From Fibrobacter sp. (lineage in GTDB: Bacteria > Fibrobacterota > Fibrobacteria > Fibrobacterales > Fibrobacteraceae), in contig JAKSIB010000005.1 of the NCBI GenBank assembly GCA_024399065.1, positions 100,363-164,362 on the forward strand: a DNA stretch of 64,000 nt, written 5' to 3'. The notes below the pieces were generated by a model, which was given only the letters and a program-made list of their open reading frames with translations, was not told the origin of the DNA and ran no database searches. Numbering within the stretch: the stretch's first letter is position 1; each line of letters opens with the position of its first letter. Below are positions 1 to 6,745 of this stretch, one piece after another. The translations under genes were made by a program, and so were the position numbers.

Positions 1-621
1 GGAATCATCCTTGAAGCCGCCGAACGCACCCCGAACCGCAAATATCTTGAAAGTTTTGCCGGTTCCCGTGTGAACGAACTGATTGAATCATTCCGTGCAA
101 ACCCGGATACGGCATTGCTGGAAGCATTTGTGTATCAGAAACAGGATGAACTAGAAGCAGCATTTGATAGTAACCCAATGTTTGAAGCATTCTGGAGTGG
201 ATCACAATCTGGTTCCGTAAGCAGTGCATTCAAGGGACCTGTCGACGTAGAACTCGGCTATCTTCGCCAATTCTATACAGTAGCAATCGCATCGCCAAAC
301 CGTGAATCCGAAAAGAACCTGTACCTAAAATACTTGACCGCAGAAGATATCGCTAAGATGAAGGAATCGCTCGGAATCAAGCAGGAAGAAAACAAGAACA
401 AGGAAGAACTGCTCAAGATGTACTTGGGCAAGAATAACAACATTCCTCCATATTACTTGCTGATTCCACGTAAGAATCCCCGTGACTTCCTCCGTATTAC
501 CAACAAGGCGGTACTCCGTGGCTATTACGTCGTAAAGCATCGTCAAGGTGGAAAGGGAGGCCATTTCGGCGCCTACTTCATCAAGGATGATTGGAAGAAG
601 AACATGTTTGCATTGGGTTAA
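1..621 (+). CDS. Hypothetical phage protein, 5' end outside window
   Basis: The frame is open from the first base of the window to the TAA at 619-621, so the gene starts upstream; the GTG at 70 is only an internal candidate. The visible part is about 206 residues, hydrophilic and charged, with a Lys/Glu-rich stretch in the middle and a basic, aromatic C-terminus (GGKGGHFGAYFIKDDWKK). I recognise no domain. It lies three bases before the SWIM zinc-finger gene and is probably co-transcribed with it. Calling it a real gene rests on codon use (AAG and GAA preferred, as in the rest of the window) and tight packing; function unknown. Confidence 0.75.
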   Translation, partial: GIILEAAERTPNRKYLESFAGSRVNELIESFRANPDTALLEAFVYQKQDELEAAFDSNPMFEAFWSGSQSGSVSSAFKGPVDVELGYLRQFYTVAIASPNRESEKNLYLKYLTAEDIAKMKESLGIKQEENKNKEELLKMYLGKNNNIPPYYLLIPRKNPRDFLRITNKAVLRGYYVVKHRQGGKGGHFGAYFIKDDWKKNMFALG

Positions 622-624
622 TCT

Positions 625-1617
625 ATGCAGAAAAATTTGCTGTTATCACAATTAAGCCGATATCATGCTATGCTAGAAGCCACCGCAGCCCAGTTAAGGG
701 CTGCCGGTGACGACAGCAAAAAGCACGACATTTCATGTAATCTGGTCGGGGTATCCCCTGATCCATCAGGAAACGCCGTCCTCGAATGGAATGCTTCATC
801 GGAATCGAACCCAAACGGCACACCACACAAGGTATATATCGATCTCATAACTAAGCCCGGTACAACCTTGTTTTCTCTTGCGCAGGGAACGACAAAGATG
901 TCCGACAAGCAGCAAATCATCAGAAATGCCGATGTAAAGTATTTCTGTACCTGTAAGGACTTCCAATATGGCGGTCCTTGGTACAATGCAACCCATATAA
1001 CGAACAGTCTATCCGAAGGTCATACCCCGGAAACAGGCGAATCGGACAGTAGTCGAAATACACCGCCAGACAAGCGAGATCCGGAGCGCAAGCATCTGTA
1101 TTGCAAGCATGTCAAGACGGTTTTCACACTTCTAGGTACAAATACGCTAACTATCATGAAGATGGCCAAGAATACTGTCGTTCAGCCGCCAAAGCCTGAA
1201 CAAGCAAAACAAGCCGCTCAGGCGGAACAGTCTGAACCAAATAAGCCTGTACCGCAAACAGACCCGGCCGATCGCACCGCATCAATGACTGAGGATGAAT
1301 CCAAGCAAGTTCTAAACAAGCTCGGAATGATAGAATCACAGGTAAAGACACCTGAAATCCAAAAGGGACTTGATGACATGGCGGCAAACATTGAACCGGG
1401 CCAGATGACCGATGATGTGAAAAACGCTCCATTAAAAGGTCTAGTTCCCTATGATGAGCCTGATTATGTCGCTAAACAACGTGAGGAGGACGACGCAATG
1501 GATACCCAAGAACAAAAACCGTATAGCCAGTTCCCGGATTATGAAATGGATGCATCAAACTCCATGTTCGATGTTCCGCTTGATGATGACGAGGAAACTA
1601 ATCCTCCGGCGCCATAG
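625..1617 (+). CDS. SWIM-type zinc-finger protein
   Basis: 330 residues. Around residues 107-112 there is a C-T-C followed by KDF, and around residue 160 a C-K-H-V; the CxC...CxH arrangement with about 48 residues between the halves fits a SWIM zinc-binding domain, known from DNA/protein-interaction proteins including some phage proteins. The insert between the halves is longer than usual and hydrophilic. The C-terminal half (from about residue 185) is Gln/Pro/Glu/Asp-rich and probably disordered, ending in an acidic DDDEE tail. It directly follows the preceding gene and converges, with a 20-bp overlap, on the next minus-strand gene. The SWIM call is by motif only; the biological role is not visible. 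Confidence 0.7.
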   Translation: MQKNLLLSQLSRYHAMLEATAAQLRAAGDDSKKHDISCNLVGVSPDPSGNAVLEWNASSESNPNGTPHKVYIDLITKPGTTLFSLAQGTTKMSDKQQIIRNADVKYFCTCKDFQYGGPWYNATHITNSLSEGHTPETGESDSSRNTPPDKRDPERKHLYCKHVKTVFTLLGTNTLTIMKMAKNTVVQPPKPEQAKQAAQAEQSEPNKPVPQTDPADRTASMTEDESKQVLNKLGMIESQVKTPEIQKGLDDMAANIEPGQMTDDVKNAPLKGLVPYDEPDYVAKQREEDDAMDTQEQKPYSQFPDYEMDASNSMFDVPLDDDEETNPPAP

Positions 1618-2089
1618 TGACTAATTCGCAGGGTGTCAAGTACGTATTATAATTCCATTGATACGTACATCCCACGAAAACACCACCAATCAAATCACGC
1701 AGAATCCTAACTGCGTGGTTTTTTGTAATCATACGGATAATATCCATATAGATCTTATCGCATTGTGAACGACCAAACGCATTAAATCCCGATCCGGCAT
1801 AAAGACCGGCAAGCAGGAAAGACGCACAATTATAGTCCTTAGACCCACATTCAGGGAATAACAAGCCCATAAATGAAGGGAATGGCGATCCACTTATCGT
1901 AAACCCCTTATGGATAGTAAAATGGAACGTATCAACCATATTATGATGTCCAAACGATAAATTCAACCCAACCTCAAGGTCTTCAGTCAATTTATACCCG
2001 TCAGCAACCTTTACCATGGCCAGCTTAGAAAATTCATAGGATTGTACACTGTAAATTTCGTCATCTTCGGATAAATCAAAGTCGTTCAT
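1598..2089 (-). CDS. Hypothetical protein (163 aa)
   Basis: Acidic N-terminus (DFDLSEDDE), mixed alpha/beta composition, no motif I recognise; hydrophobic stretches are short and glycine-containing, not convincing membrane helices. A late-promoter-like AATAAACT on the minus strand at 2114-2121 lies 25 nt upstream of the ATG, and GTGGG precedes the start. Its 3' end overlaps the convergent SWIM gene by 20 bp. Real gene likely from packing and codon use; function unknown. Confidence 0.7.
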   Translation of the reverse strand: MNDFDLSEDDEIYSVQSYEFSKLAMVKVADGYKLTEDLEVGLNLSFGHHNMVDTFHFTIHKGFTISGSPFPSFMGLLFPECGSKDYNCASFLLAGLYAGSGFNAFGRSQCDKIYMDIIRMITKNHAVRILRDLIGGVFVGCTYQWNYNTYLTPCELVTMAPED

Positions 2090-2113
2090 AAAAACCCACT
2101 GGCAATCTGTAAA

Positions 2114-2121
2114 AGTTTATT
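2114..2121 (-). promoter_or_regulatory. Late-promoter-like octamer AATAAACT
   Basis: One mismatch to the window's TATAAACT late motif, 25 nt upstream of the minus-strand gene starting at 2089. Confidence 0.4.
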
Positions 2122-2133
2122 ATGAAACTAGAT

Positions 2134-2161
2134 CAAAAAAAGGGTTGGCAAACGCCAACCC
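2134..2161 (-). terminator. Rho-independent terminator
   Basis: On the minus strand GGGTTGGC-GTTT-GCCAACCC followed by seven T residues; closes the 74-aa gene at 2186-2410. Confidence 0.8.
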
Positions 2162-2185
2162 GTAAATATTCTTATGACCTGCAAA

Positions 2186-2410
2186 TTATGCAAACGGATT
2201 TTGTAAATTTTTATTTGCAATGGCGGCAAGTTCTGCCACGGCCATATCATACCTCTCATCAACTTCTTCATCAGTCATGTCTTCCGGATTCACGACGCTA
2301 GATTCATGTAGGACATCGAATGCTTCGCAAATCGTGTTCACTACAGATTCCATCTTTTCGCTGCCATCACTTAGGCGATTGACATAAGACTTAAACAATG
2401 CATTATCCAT
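2186..2410 (-). CDS. Small acidic hypothetical protein (74 aa)
   Basis: Charged, helix-rich small protein with an acidic middle (PEDMTDEEVDERYDMAVAEL) and no cysteine cluster or membrane segment except one Cys. The minus-strand TATAAACT at 2437-2444 overlaps the stop codon of the interrupted polymerase gene and lies 27 nt before the ATG, followed by a terminator at 2134-2161, so this is probably a self-contained late unit. Function unknown. Confidence 0.7.
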   Translation of the reverse strand: MDNALFKSYVNRLSDGSEKMESVVNTICEAFDVLHESSVVNPEDMTDEEVDERYDMAVAELAAIANKNLQNPFA

Positions 2411-2436
2411 AAAACCACCATAGGTTATTTTACATA

Positions 2437-2444
2437 AGTTTATA
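2437..2444 (-). promoter_or_regulatory. Late promoter TATAAACT
   Basis: Exact copy of the late octamer upstream of the 74-aa gene; it contains the TAA stop codon (2440-2442) of the polymerase gene remnant. Confidence 0.7.
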
Positions 2445-2518
2445 ATGCAGCGGATAGGTTTTCGCCTGACATAGCATAATCACGTTCCATTTCACGATAA
2501 ATGGACTTCTCAGTGTAT
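2440..2518 (-). pseudogene. Severed 3' end of the polymerase gene
   Basis: Directly outside the right end of the insertion sequence, the minus strand reads ATACACTGAG and continues open for 25 codons (YTEKSIYREMERDY..., ending NLSAAL) to TAA at 2442-2440. Joining it to the polymerase reading frame at the TTAC target (4269-4266) gives GGT AAT CTT ACA TAC ACT, in frame with no missing or extra base. It is therefore the original C-terminus of the polymerase, cut off by the element; the uninterrupted protein would be 519 residues. Confidence 0.85.
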
Positions 2519-2528
2519 TTGACATACT

Positions 2529-2548
2529 CCCACGACTAAAGTCGTGGG
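2529..2548 (-). repeat. IS right-end (RE) hairpin
   Basis: Perfect 8-bp stem with TTTA apex, 7 nt inside the TCAA end; guide GAAT lies at 2552-2549. Confidence 0.85.
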
Positions 2549-2561
2549 ATTCTGGGAGTTG

Positions 2562-3665
2562 CTACGGTGAGCAACATATCCCAAAGGTAGATGCCCCTAC
2601 CTTACATAAGTTTCGAGCGGCATTCAGGTCTCTATCGTGATGACATCCGCAAACGGGACAAGTCCATTCACGAATAGATACATCCTTTAATAGATGATTC
2701 TGATAACCACATTCACTACATAGCTGACTAGAAGGATAGTATTTATCGGCATACATAACGGTCTTACCAGTCTTGTGTGCCACATACTCCAGTATGTTCA
2801 AGAAAGTGTTGAACCCGAAGTCATACATCGACTTCTTGTACTTCTTGGACATATTAGCTAAGTCTAGCGTCTCGAATACCATCACATCGTAGTCACGGCA
2901 CATTTGCCGTGCCAGCTTCCAGTGCATGTCCAAACGCTGATTAGCCACCTTCTCATATAGCTTCTGCAATGTACGCAGCGAACCTCGTTTTCCTTTAGAC
3001 CTACGGTATTTCTCCGATAAGTTCCTTAAAGAATTGAGGTTTTTTCGCAGTAGCTTTGACATACTACAATCATCACCATTAGAGGAAACCAAGAAGTCAT
3101 GTAGACTGAAGTCGAAACCAACGATTTCACCCGATTTAGTCCATTCTTCGTATACTACTTCTTGCTCTACGACAATGTATATGTAGAAGCCATTACTTTT
3201 ACGCTTGACGGTCAAGGTCTTGACCTTGCCATTAAAATCCCTACTATTCCAATAGGGAAAATCTTTTTTGCCTATCTTAACACGATTAAAATCATGAAAC
3301 TTATATCCAGCTTGCTTGGTCGTGAACGACCTATACTTCGCAGTTTTCTGGAAATGCGGTGGATTAGTCTTCTTACCAGCCTTTAGATTGGCGAAGAACA
3401 ACCGATATGCTCGGTCTATCCTGTCCGTGATGTCTTGAATTGCTTGTGAAGGAACCTCATTCCACTCTGGATAGTGTTTCTTTGACTTCGTGAGATGTTT
3501 CTGCAACTGATACTTGTTCAACATCTTATGATAGATGCTATAGTACCTACGGTGCAGAGCAATGCAATGGTTATATATCCGACCAGCAATAACAAGTATG
3601 TTGTCGAGATACTTCAAGTCATCCCGATTGTACAGCTTGTACTTGTATGTCTTCAATTCAACCAT
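2562..3665 (-). CDS. tnpB: TnpB RNA-guided endonuclease of the IS608-like element
   Basis: About 367 residues, the usual TnpB length. RuvC-like catalytic residues are present: D185 in VGFDFS, E265 in MVFETLDL and D346 in CHHDRDLNAARN; a four-cysteine zinc ribbon (CSEC...CPVC) sits between the second and third. TnpB uses an RNA made from its own 3' region and the right end to cut DNA next to the target tetranucleotide, helping the element to persist. The frame is open from TTG codons at 3674/3671, but I place the start at ATG 3665 because a structured leader ends 13 nt upstream; there is no Shine-Dalgarno sequence. It has its own late promoter at 3775-3782, separate from tnpA. Confidence 0.93.
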   Translation of the reverse strand: MVELKTYKYKLYNRDDLKYLDNILVIAGRIYNHCIALHRRYYSIYHKMLNKYQLQKHLTKSKKHYPEWNEVPSQAIQDITDRIDRAYRLFFANLKAGKKTNPPHFQKTAKYRSFTTKQAGYKFHDFNRVKIGKKDFPYWNSRDFNGKVKTLTVKRKSNGFYIYIVVEQEVVYEEWTKSGEIVGFDFSLHDFLVSSNGDDCSMSKLLRKNLNSLRNLSEKYRRSKGKRGSLRTLQKLYEKVANQRLDMHWKLARQMCRDYDVMVFETLDLANMSKKYKKSMYDFGFNTFLNILEYVAHKTGKTVMYADKYYPSSQLCSECGYQNHLLKDVSIREWTCPVCGCHHDRDLNAARNLCKVGASTFGICCSP

Positions 3666-3768
3666 AGGCAACAAGAAATGCCAGTTAGACGCTTATTGTG
3701 GTGGTTAGCATCCAACTGGCACTCAAAGTCCGTTCTTGATATACGATAACCACCACGAAATCGCATAT
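3666..3768 (-). ncRNA. tnpB 5' leader with H-type pseudoknot
   Basis: Between the minus-strand late promoter and the tnpB ATG. Two interleaved perfect inverted repeats: GTGGTGGTTA (3756-3747) pairs with TAACCACCAC (3707-3698), 10 bp; TGCCAGTT (3721-3714) pairs with AACTGGCA (3686-3679), 8 bp. Order P1-P2-P1'-P2' makes an H-type pseudoknot with loops of 25, 6 and 11 nt; the 11-nt loop reads AATAAGCGTCT. The same architecture with unrelated stems precedes the tnpB-like gene at 30063-31796. Confidence 0.75.
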
Positions 3769-3774
3769 ACTAGA

Positions 3775-3782
3775 AGTTTATA
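3775..3782 (-). promoter_or_regulatory. Late promoter TATAAACT for tnpB
   Basis: Exact late octamer inside the insertion sequence, just downstream of the tnpA stop codon, 109 nt before the tnpB ATG. It means the element's nuclease is wired into phage late transcription. Confidence 0.65.
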
Positions 3783-3786
3783 ACAT

Positions 3787-4185
3787 TTACAATTTAGATT
3801 TCTGGTCTTCTATGTATTTTGTGACCGTTTGCTGGCTAATATGTCCAACGGTTTCGCAATAATAGGAACGAGTCCATAATGATTTCATACTAGCCAACAA
3901 TTGAAATTCTTGCCTCAATATCCTAGAACTATACCCTTTCAGTCCCTGTACTACATTTGCGATTGACTTAGTTGGCGGACATTTGATGAATATGTGGATG
4001 TGGTCTGGCATTACTTCCATAGTATCTATTGTACACGCCATTTCAGTAGCCTTCGCTACCAAAATCTCCTTCAGCCTAGTTTCTATAGAGCCACGAAGAT
4101 ATTTTCGCCTATATTTTGGACACCATATCACATGATATCCTATGTTATATACACAAGTTGCCGAACGATTCCATCTAGCATTCAT
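3787..4185 (-). CDS. tnpA: TnpA, Y1 (HUH) single-strand transposase
   Basis: 132 residues, normal for IS200/IS605 TnpA. The HUH metal-binding motif is at H62-I-H64 (MPDHIHIFI) and the catalytic tyrosine is Y124 in TKYIEDQ, with the typical N-terminus (NIGYHVIWCPKYRR). It excises and inserts the element as single-stranded DNA by recognising the subterminal hairpins. It precedes tnpB on the same strand with 121 bp between. The start codon is preceded by a purine-rich stretch (GAGAT). No late octamer is found upstream; an AT-rich TATTATATT lies about 20 nt before the gene. Confidence 0.95.
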   Translation of the reverse strand: MNARWNRSATCVYNIGYHVIWCPKYRRKYLRGSIETRLKEILVAKATEMACTIDTMEVMPDHIHIFIKCPPTKSIANVVQGLKGYSSRILRQEFQLLASMKSLWTRSYYCETVGHISQQTVTKYIEDQKSKL

Positions 4186-4228
4186 ATCTCAAATATAATA
4201 CATTCATAAACTAGCTGCAAGGTTCGCA

Positions 4229-5746
4229 TCATCCCACGGCTAAAGCCGTGGGCTTTCGGTTCAGCGTAAGATTACCCATAGCCTGATCATAGGCTTCATA
4301 TTCGATTTCGGTCATCGTCGGAATTCCAAGGAAATGCAGTTCACGATCAACCAGAGCCTTAACCTTATCAGTATATTCCATTGGAACCATGATAGAATCA
4401 TGCACAGTGCAGAAATGGCAACCAATCTCGGACTTGATCTTCGGGCAGATTACATTGAACACGAATACGCTTTCAGTCTTCTGCAGTTCATGGGCCAATG
4501 CCTTGTAATTGTTATGCTTGATAGCGTTGATACATTTAGTCAGTACAGGGAATTCAGTCTTCCAAACCTCTCGAATCAACCTGCGCATTTCCTTGGTATC
4601 GTTCGGGTTATATGCCTTACCAAACAGATACTCCATGAACCCCTTCTTGGCTTCCTTTCTAGTAATTTCACGGCCGGCTACAGAGGACATCCCTTCAGCA
4701 AAAAACTCGTAGATCCTTCCATTAGACAGCAGATGTTCATATTTCTGCAATTCATTGAACCAATCCCACATCACGGTATCATAGTTATAGTCATTCCAGA
4801 ACGGGACCAAATTCACAAAGGTCAATGCTTCCAGATCAGATTCAGCGGTAAAATGGCCAGCCTTATTATAGCACAGATTCAGCAAACTATATAGACCTGC
4901 AGCCTGCGAAGACTTAATATCAACCTCGCCAATTCTAGATCCATCACAACGCATAGACGCCAGACGAATCTCACGCTTCAAGCTGGTGACATTAGTATGA
5001 ATTCGGCCATACTGGTCATGCTTGACATACAATGCATTCTCATCGGTCTTGGCATTATCAAATCGCTTCTTCTTCTGGCGTTCGATGTTTTCCTTATAGG
5101 AAGACATTCCTTTCTGTCGCAAAGACGCAATAGTATCGTCAAATGCCTTCTCATCTATAGTAAAATGTTCCAGTTCCTCATGACACATGGCCACAATAGG
5201 GTCGTTCATGTGTCTTTGCTTGATTTCACCCAAGAACTTACCCCATTTACGAATCAAACGAGGTGTCTTGATCTTAACTGCACGCATCTTGCCAATAACA
5301 CGGGCAGACCCATCAACTTCCTTCTTGTTAATGCGGGATTCGACAAAATCCTTGTAATAGCGAGCATATTCAGGTTTTAGCCAAATAGCCTTGCACAATC
5401 CCTTAGTATCGCATGAACTGACAACATACCCATTGCTTCTACCTATGAATCCAGCTGATTCGAGGAACTGCAGCACTTTGGTATAGTTATTACCTATAAC
5501 ATTCTTCAACACCACTGCAGAAACATTAACACACCAATGAGCAAATGGAACCTTAGATCGGCTAACCCCTTCAGAAATCTTAATAACATCAAGTCGTTCC
5601 ATCAATCCATGGGTCACTATAGCCAGTGTAATCACACAGGATTCATAAAATTCTGCTGAAATCTGCTCAAAATCGTAAAATTTACGCAAATCAGTAGATA
5701 TCAGGTCAGGAAGAACAAACTTAAAAGTAGAAGCAGGGTCAGTCAT
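4229..5746 (-). CDS. Family-A-like nucleic acid polymerase, 3' end altered by IS insertion
   Basis: 505 residues as it stands: 494 native plus 11 (LNRKPTALAVG) read into the insertion sequence. The C-terminal half carries the polymerase-A/T7-RNAP-type palm and fingers: GRIHT (248-252), motif A around D276 (GEVDIKSSQ), an O-helix-like motif B R363-x3-K367 followed by YLFG (373-376), and motif C H449-D450 (TVHDSI). No 3'-5' exonuclease domain is visible in the N-terminal 240 residues. HDS rather than HDE and the short length suggest the TV-Pol/primase-polymerase side of the superfamily rather than Pol I itself, but DNA polymerase versus RNA polymerase cannot be decided by eye. The lost tail lies beyond motif C, so activity may survive. 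Confidence 0.75.
   Translation of the reverse strand: MTDPASTFKFVLPDLISTDLRKFYDFEQISAEFYESCVITLAIVTHGLMERLDVIKISEGVSRSKVPFAHWCVNVSAVVLKNVIGNNYTKVLQFLESAGFIGRSNGYVVSSCDTKGLCKAIWLKPEYARYYKDFVESRINKKEVDGSARVIGKMRAVKIKTPRLIRKWGKFLGEIKQRHMNDPIVAMCHEELEHFTIDEKAFDDTIASLRQKGMSSYKENIERQKKKRFDNAKTDENALYVKHDQYGRIHTNVTSLKREIRLASMRCDGSRIGEVDIKSSQAAGLYSLLNLCYNKAGHFTAESDLEALTFVNLVPFWNDYNYDTVMWDWFNELQKYEHLLSNGRIYEFFAEGMSSVAGREITRKEAKKGFMEYLFGKAYNPNDTKEMRRLIREVWKTEFPVLTKCINAIKHNNYKALAHELQKTESVFVFNVICPKIKSEIGCHFCTVHDSIMVPMEYTDKVKALVDRELHFLGIPTMTEIEYEAYDQAMGNLTLNRKPTALAVG
4233..4252 (-). repeat. IS left-end (LE) hairpin
   Basis: Perfect 8-bp stem with TTTA apex; guide AAAG (4256-4253) immediately 5' on the minus strand; 13 nt from the TTAC target. 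Confidence 0.85.
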
Positions 5747-5777
5747 GTTAGCCCAAAGATAATAATCAACACTTAAG

Positions 5778-5792
5778 CTGTCAAGAGTTTAT
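5778..5792 (-). promoter_or_regulatory. Promoter region of the polymerase gene
   Basis: On the minus strand CATAAACT (5792-5785, one mismatch to the late octamer) and TTGACA (5783-5778) lie together; TTATCT follows TTGACA at 15-nt spacing. Either a late-type or a sigma70-type promoter, undecided; 31-39 nt upstream of the ATG. Confidence 0.35.
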
Positions 5793-5910
5793 GAAAGATT
5801 GAAACGAAAACTATATCAAAATATCAAACTAAAACATCAAACCATCTATCAACCTATCCAAACTATTGACAAAGATCAACCAAACAACCAACCATCCCAC
5901 CCCTCAAACA

Positions 5911-5931
5911 AAACCAAATAATTGTTTCCAG
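5911..5931 (+). repeat. 21-bp direct repeat, copy 1
   Basis: Begins AAACCAAATAATTG and ends TTTCCAG; identical to 6017-6037. Repeat spacing is 106 bp (about ten helical turns). Confidence 0.8.
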
Positions 5932-6016
5932 AAGACAAAGGTAATAAAGAATAAACCAAAATCCAAACCAAAGGACAAAGGAAGATAGTCGACTATCCTA
6001 TCCAGTCTAGCGAAGC

Positions 6017-6037
6017 AAACCAAATAATTGTTTCCAG
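6017..6037 (+). repeat. 21-bp direct repeat, copy 2
   Basis: Identical to 5911-5931; ends two bases before the TTGACA of the promoter at 6039, so a protein bound here would touch RNA polymerase. Confidence 0.8.
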
Positions 6038-6038
6038 T

Positions 6039-6067
6039 TTGACAATAAGGAAGGAGTTTACTATTAT
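6039..6067 (+). promoter_or_regulatory. Sigma70-type promoter for the uvsW operon
   Basis: TTGACA (6039-6044), 17-bp spacer, TATTAT (6062-6067); expected transcript start near 6074, ahead of RBS AAGAGG and ATG 6095. In contrast to structural genes, no TATAAACT is present, suggesting early transcription by unmodified host polymerase. Confidence 0.75.
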
Positions 6068-6094
6068 ATATGTATATTGATTAAGAGGTTTACT

Positions 6095-6745
6095 ATGGGA
6101 GTGATTGCCAGACATTTGGACATTATCTGCATGGACTTGCATTCGTTGGATGGATACAAGGTTGGGAATAGGCCGGGTATGGCAGTGGATATGTGGCCAG
6201 TCTATAGTAATGAAAATCCTGAAGGGGTATGGAAAATACTCCGTATGATGACCTTGGTGCGTCCGAATTATAACCCTGAATATGTGTGTAATGAAGCTGT
6301 CCCGTATTTCTTGGGTGCTTTGGACCATAAGATTACGCATGACATGAATGAATTGCTGGATGGGGTAGACGTAAAGTCGATTGGGGATATCAGGGAGGCG
6401 TTGTTCTATTCTGGTAAGCGAGTTAAGCCTGAAAATGTGTTCTTTCAGACCCAGTGCCAGTATCAGCATCACAAACATTACAATCTTCTTACAGGAATGG
6501 ACCATAAGGATGTGACCGCTGGGATGGTTGATCAGGGATCGACTGTTCCGGTTGACTCGGACTTGAGGTTCTGGTTCATTACACCTGAGGCGTATAATCC
6601 GGCTATTTTTGGTGATCGTAGTGATGAAAGCTGTGATAAGGCTGCTGAATATTATAATGGCCGTGGGTGTGTTGCCTTGTTCAATGATATGGTTGTTCCT
6701 CAAGTTCCCGTCATGAGGGGGAATTATGACGGTAGTTCGATTTAA
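6095..6745 (+). CDS. Hypothetical protein, first gene of the uvsW operon (216 aa)
   Basis: I place the start at ATG 6095 rather than the in-frame TTG at 6077 because AAGAGG (6082-6087) is at proper distance only for the ATG. No recognised domain; there are several His/Cys residues but no zinc-finger spacing, and an acidic region in the C-terminal third. Its 3' end overlaps uvsW by 20 bp, a sign of translational coupling, so a role in replication or recombination is likely but not shown. Confidence 0.75.
   Translation: MGVIARHLDIICMDLHSLDGYKVGNRPGMAVDMWPVYSNENPEGVWKILRMMTLVRPNYNPEYVCNEAVPYFLGALDHKITHDMNELLDGVDVKSIGDIREALFYSGKRVKPENVFFQTQCQYQHHKHYNLLTGMDHKDVTAGMVDQGSTVPVDSDLRFWFITPEAYNPAIFGDRSDESCDKAAEYYNGRGCVALFNDMVVPQVPVMRGNYDGSSI

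Larger units (their letters stand above)
2519..4265 (-). mobile_element. IS200/IS605-family insertion sequence, IS608-like (1747 bp)
   Basis: Complete element carrying tnpA and tnpB on the minus strand. Left end: flanking target TTAC (4269-4266), then subterminal hairpin CCCACGGC-TTTA-GCCGTGGG at 4252-4233, immediately preceded by AAAG. Right end: hairpin CCCACGAC-TTTA-GTCGTGGG at 2548-2529, immediately preceded by GAAT, and the end cleavage site TCAA at 2522-2519. TTAC/AAAG and TCAA/GAAT are exactly the cleavage and guide tetranucleotides known for IS608. There is no target duplication, as expected for single-strand transposition. It is inserted in the polymerase gene, on the same strand. 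All parts look intact, so it is probably active. Confidence 0.93.
5747..6094. other. Divergent spacer, origin candidate
   Basis: 348 bp without a gene between divergent units. The + strand from about 5800 to 5990 is nearly all A and C with very little G (many CAAACC/CAACC words). It holds a 21-bp exact direct repeat, a 14-bp perfect palindrome GATAGTCGACTATC at 5984-5997 and a sigma70-type promoter at its right edge. GC skew of the + strand changes sign here: C exceeds G to the left, G exceeds C to the right, independent of gene direction. That is the pattern expected at a replication origin; the function is inferred. Confidence 0.5.

Noticed and set aside
5911..6037. CRISPR-like array
   Set aside because: Only two repeat copies with an 85-bp interval and no regular spacers; treated as paired regulatory repeats.
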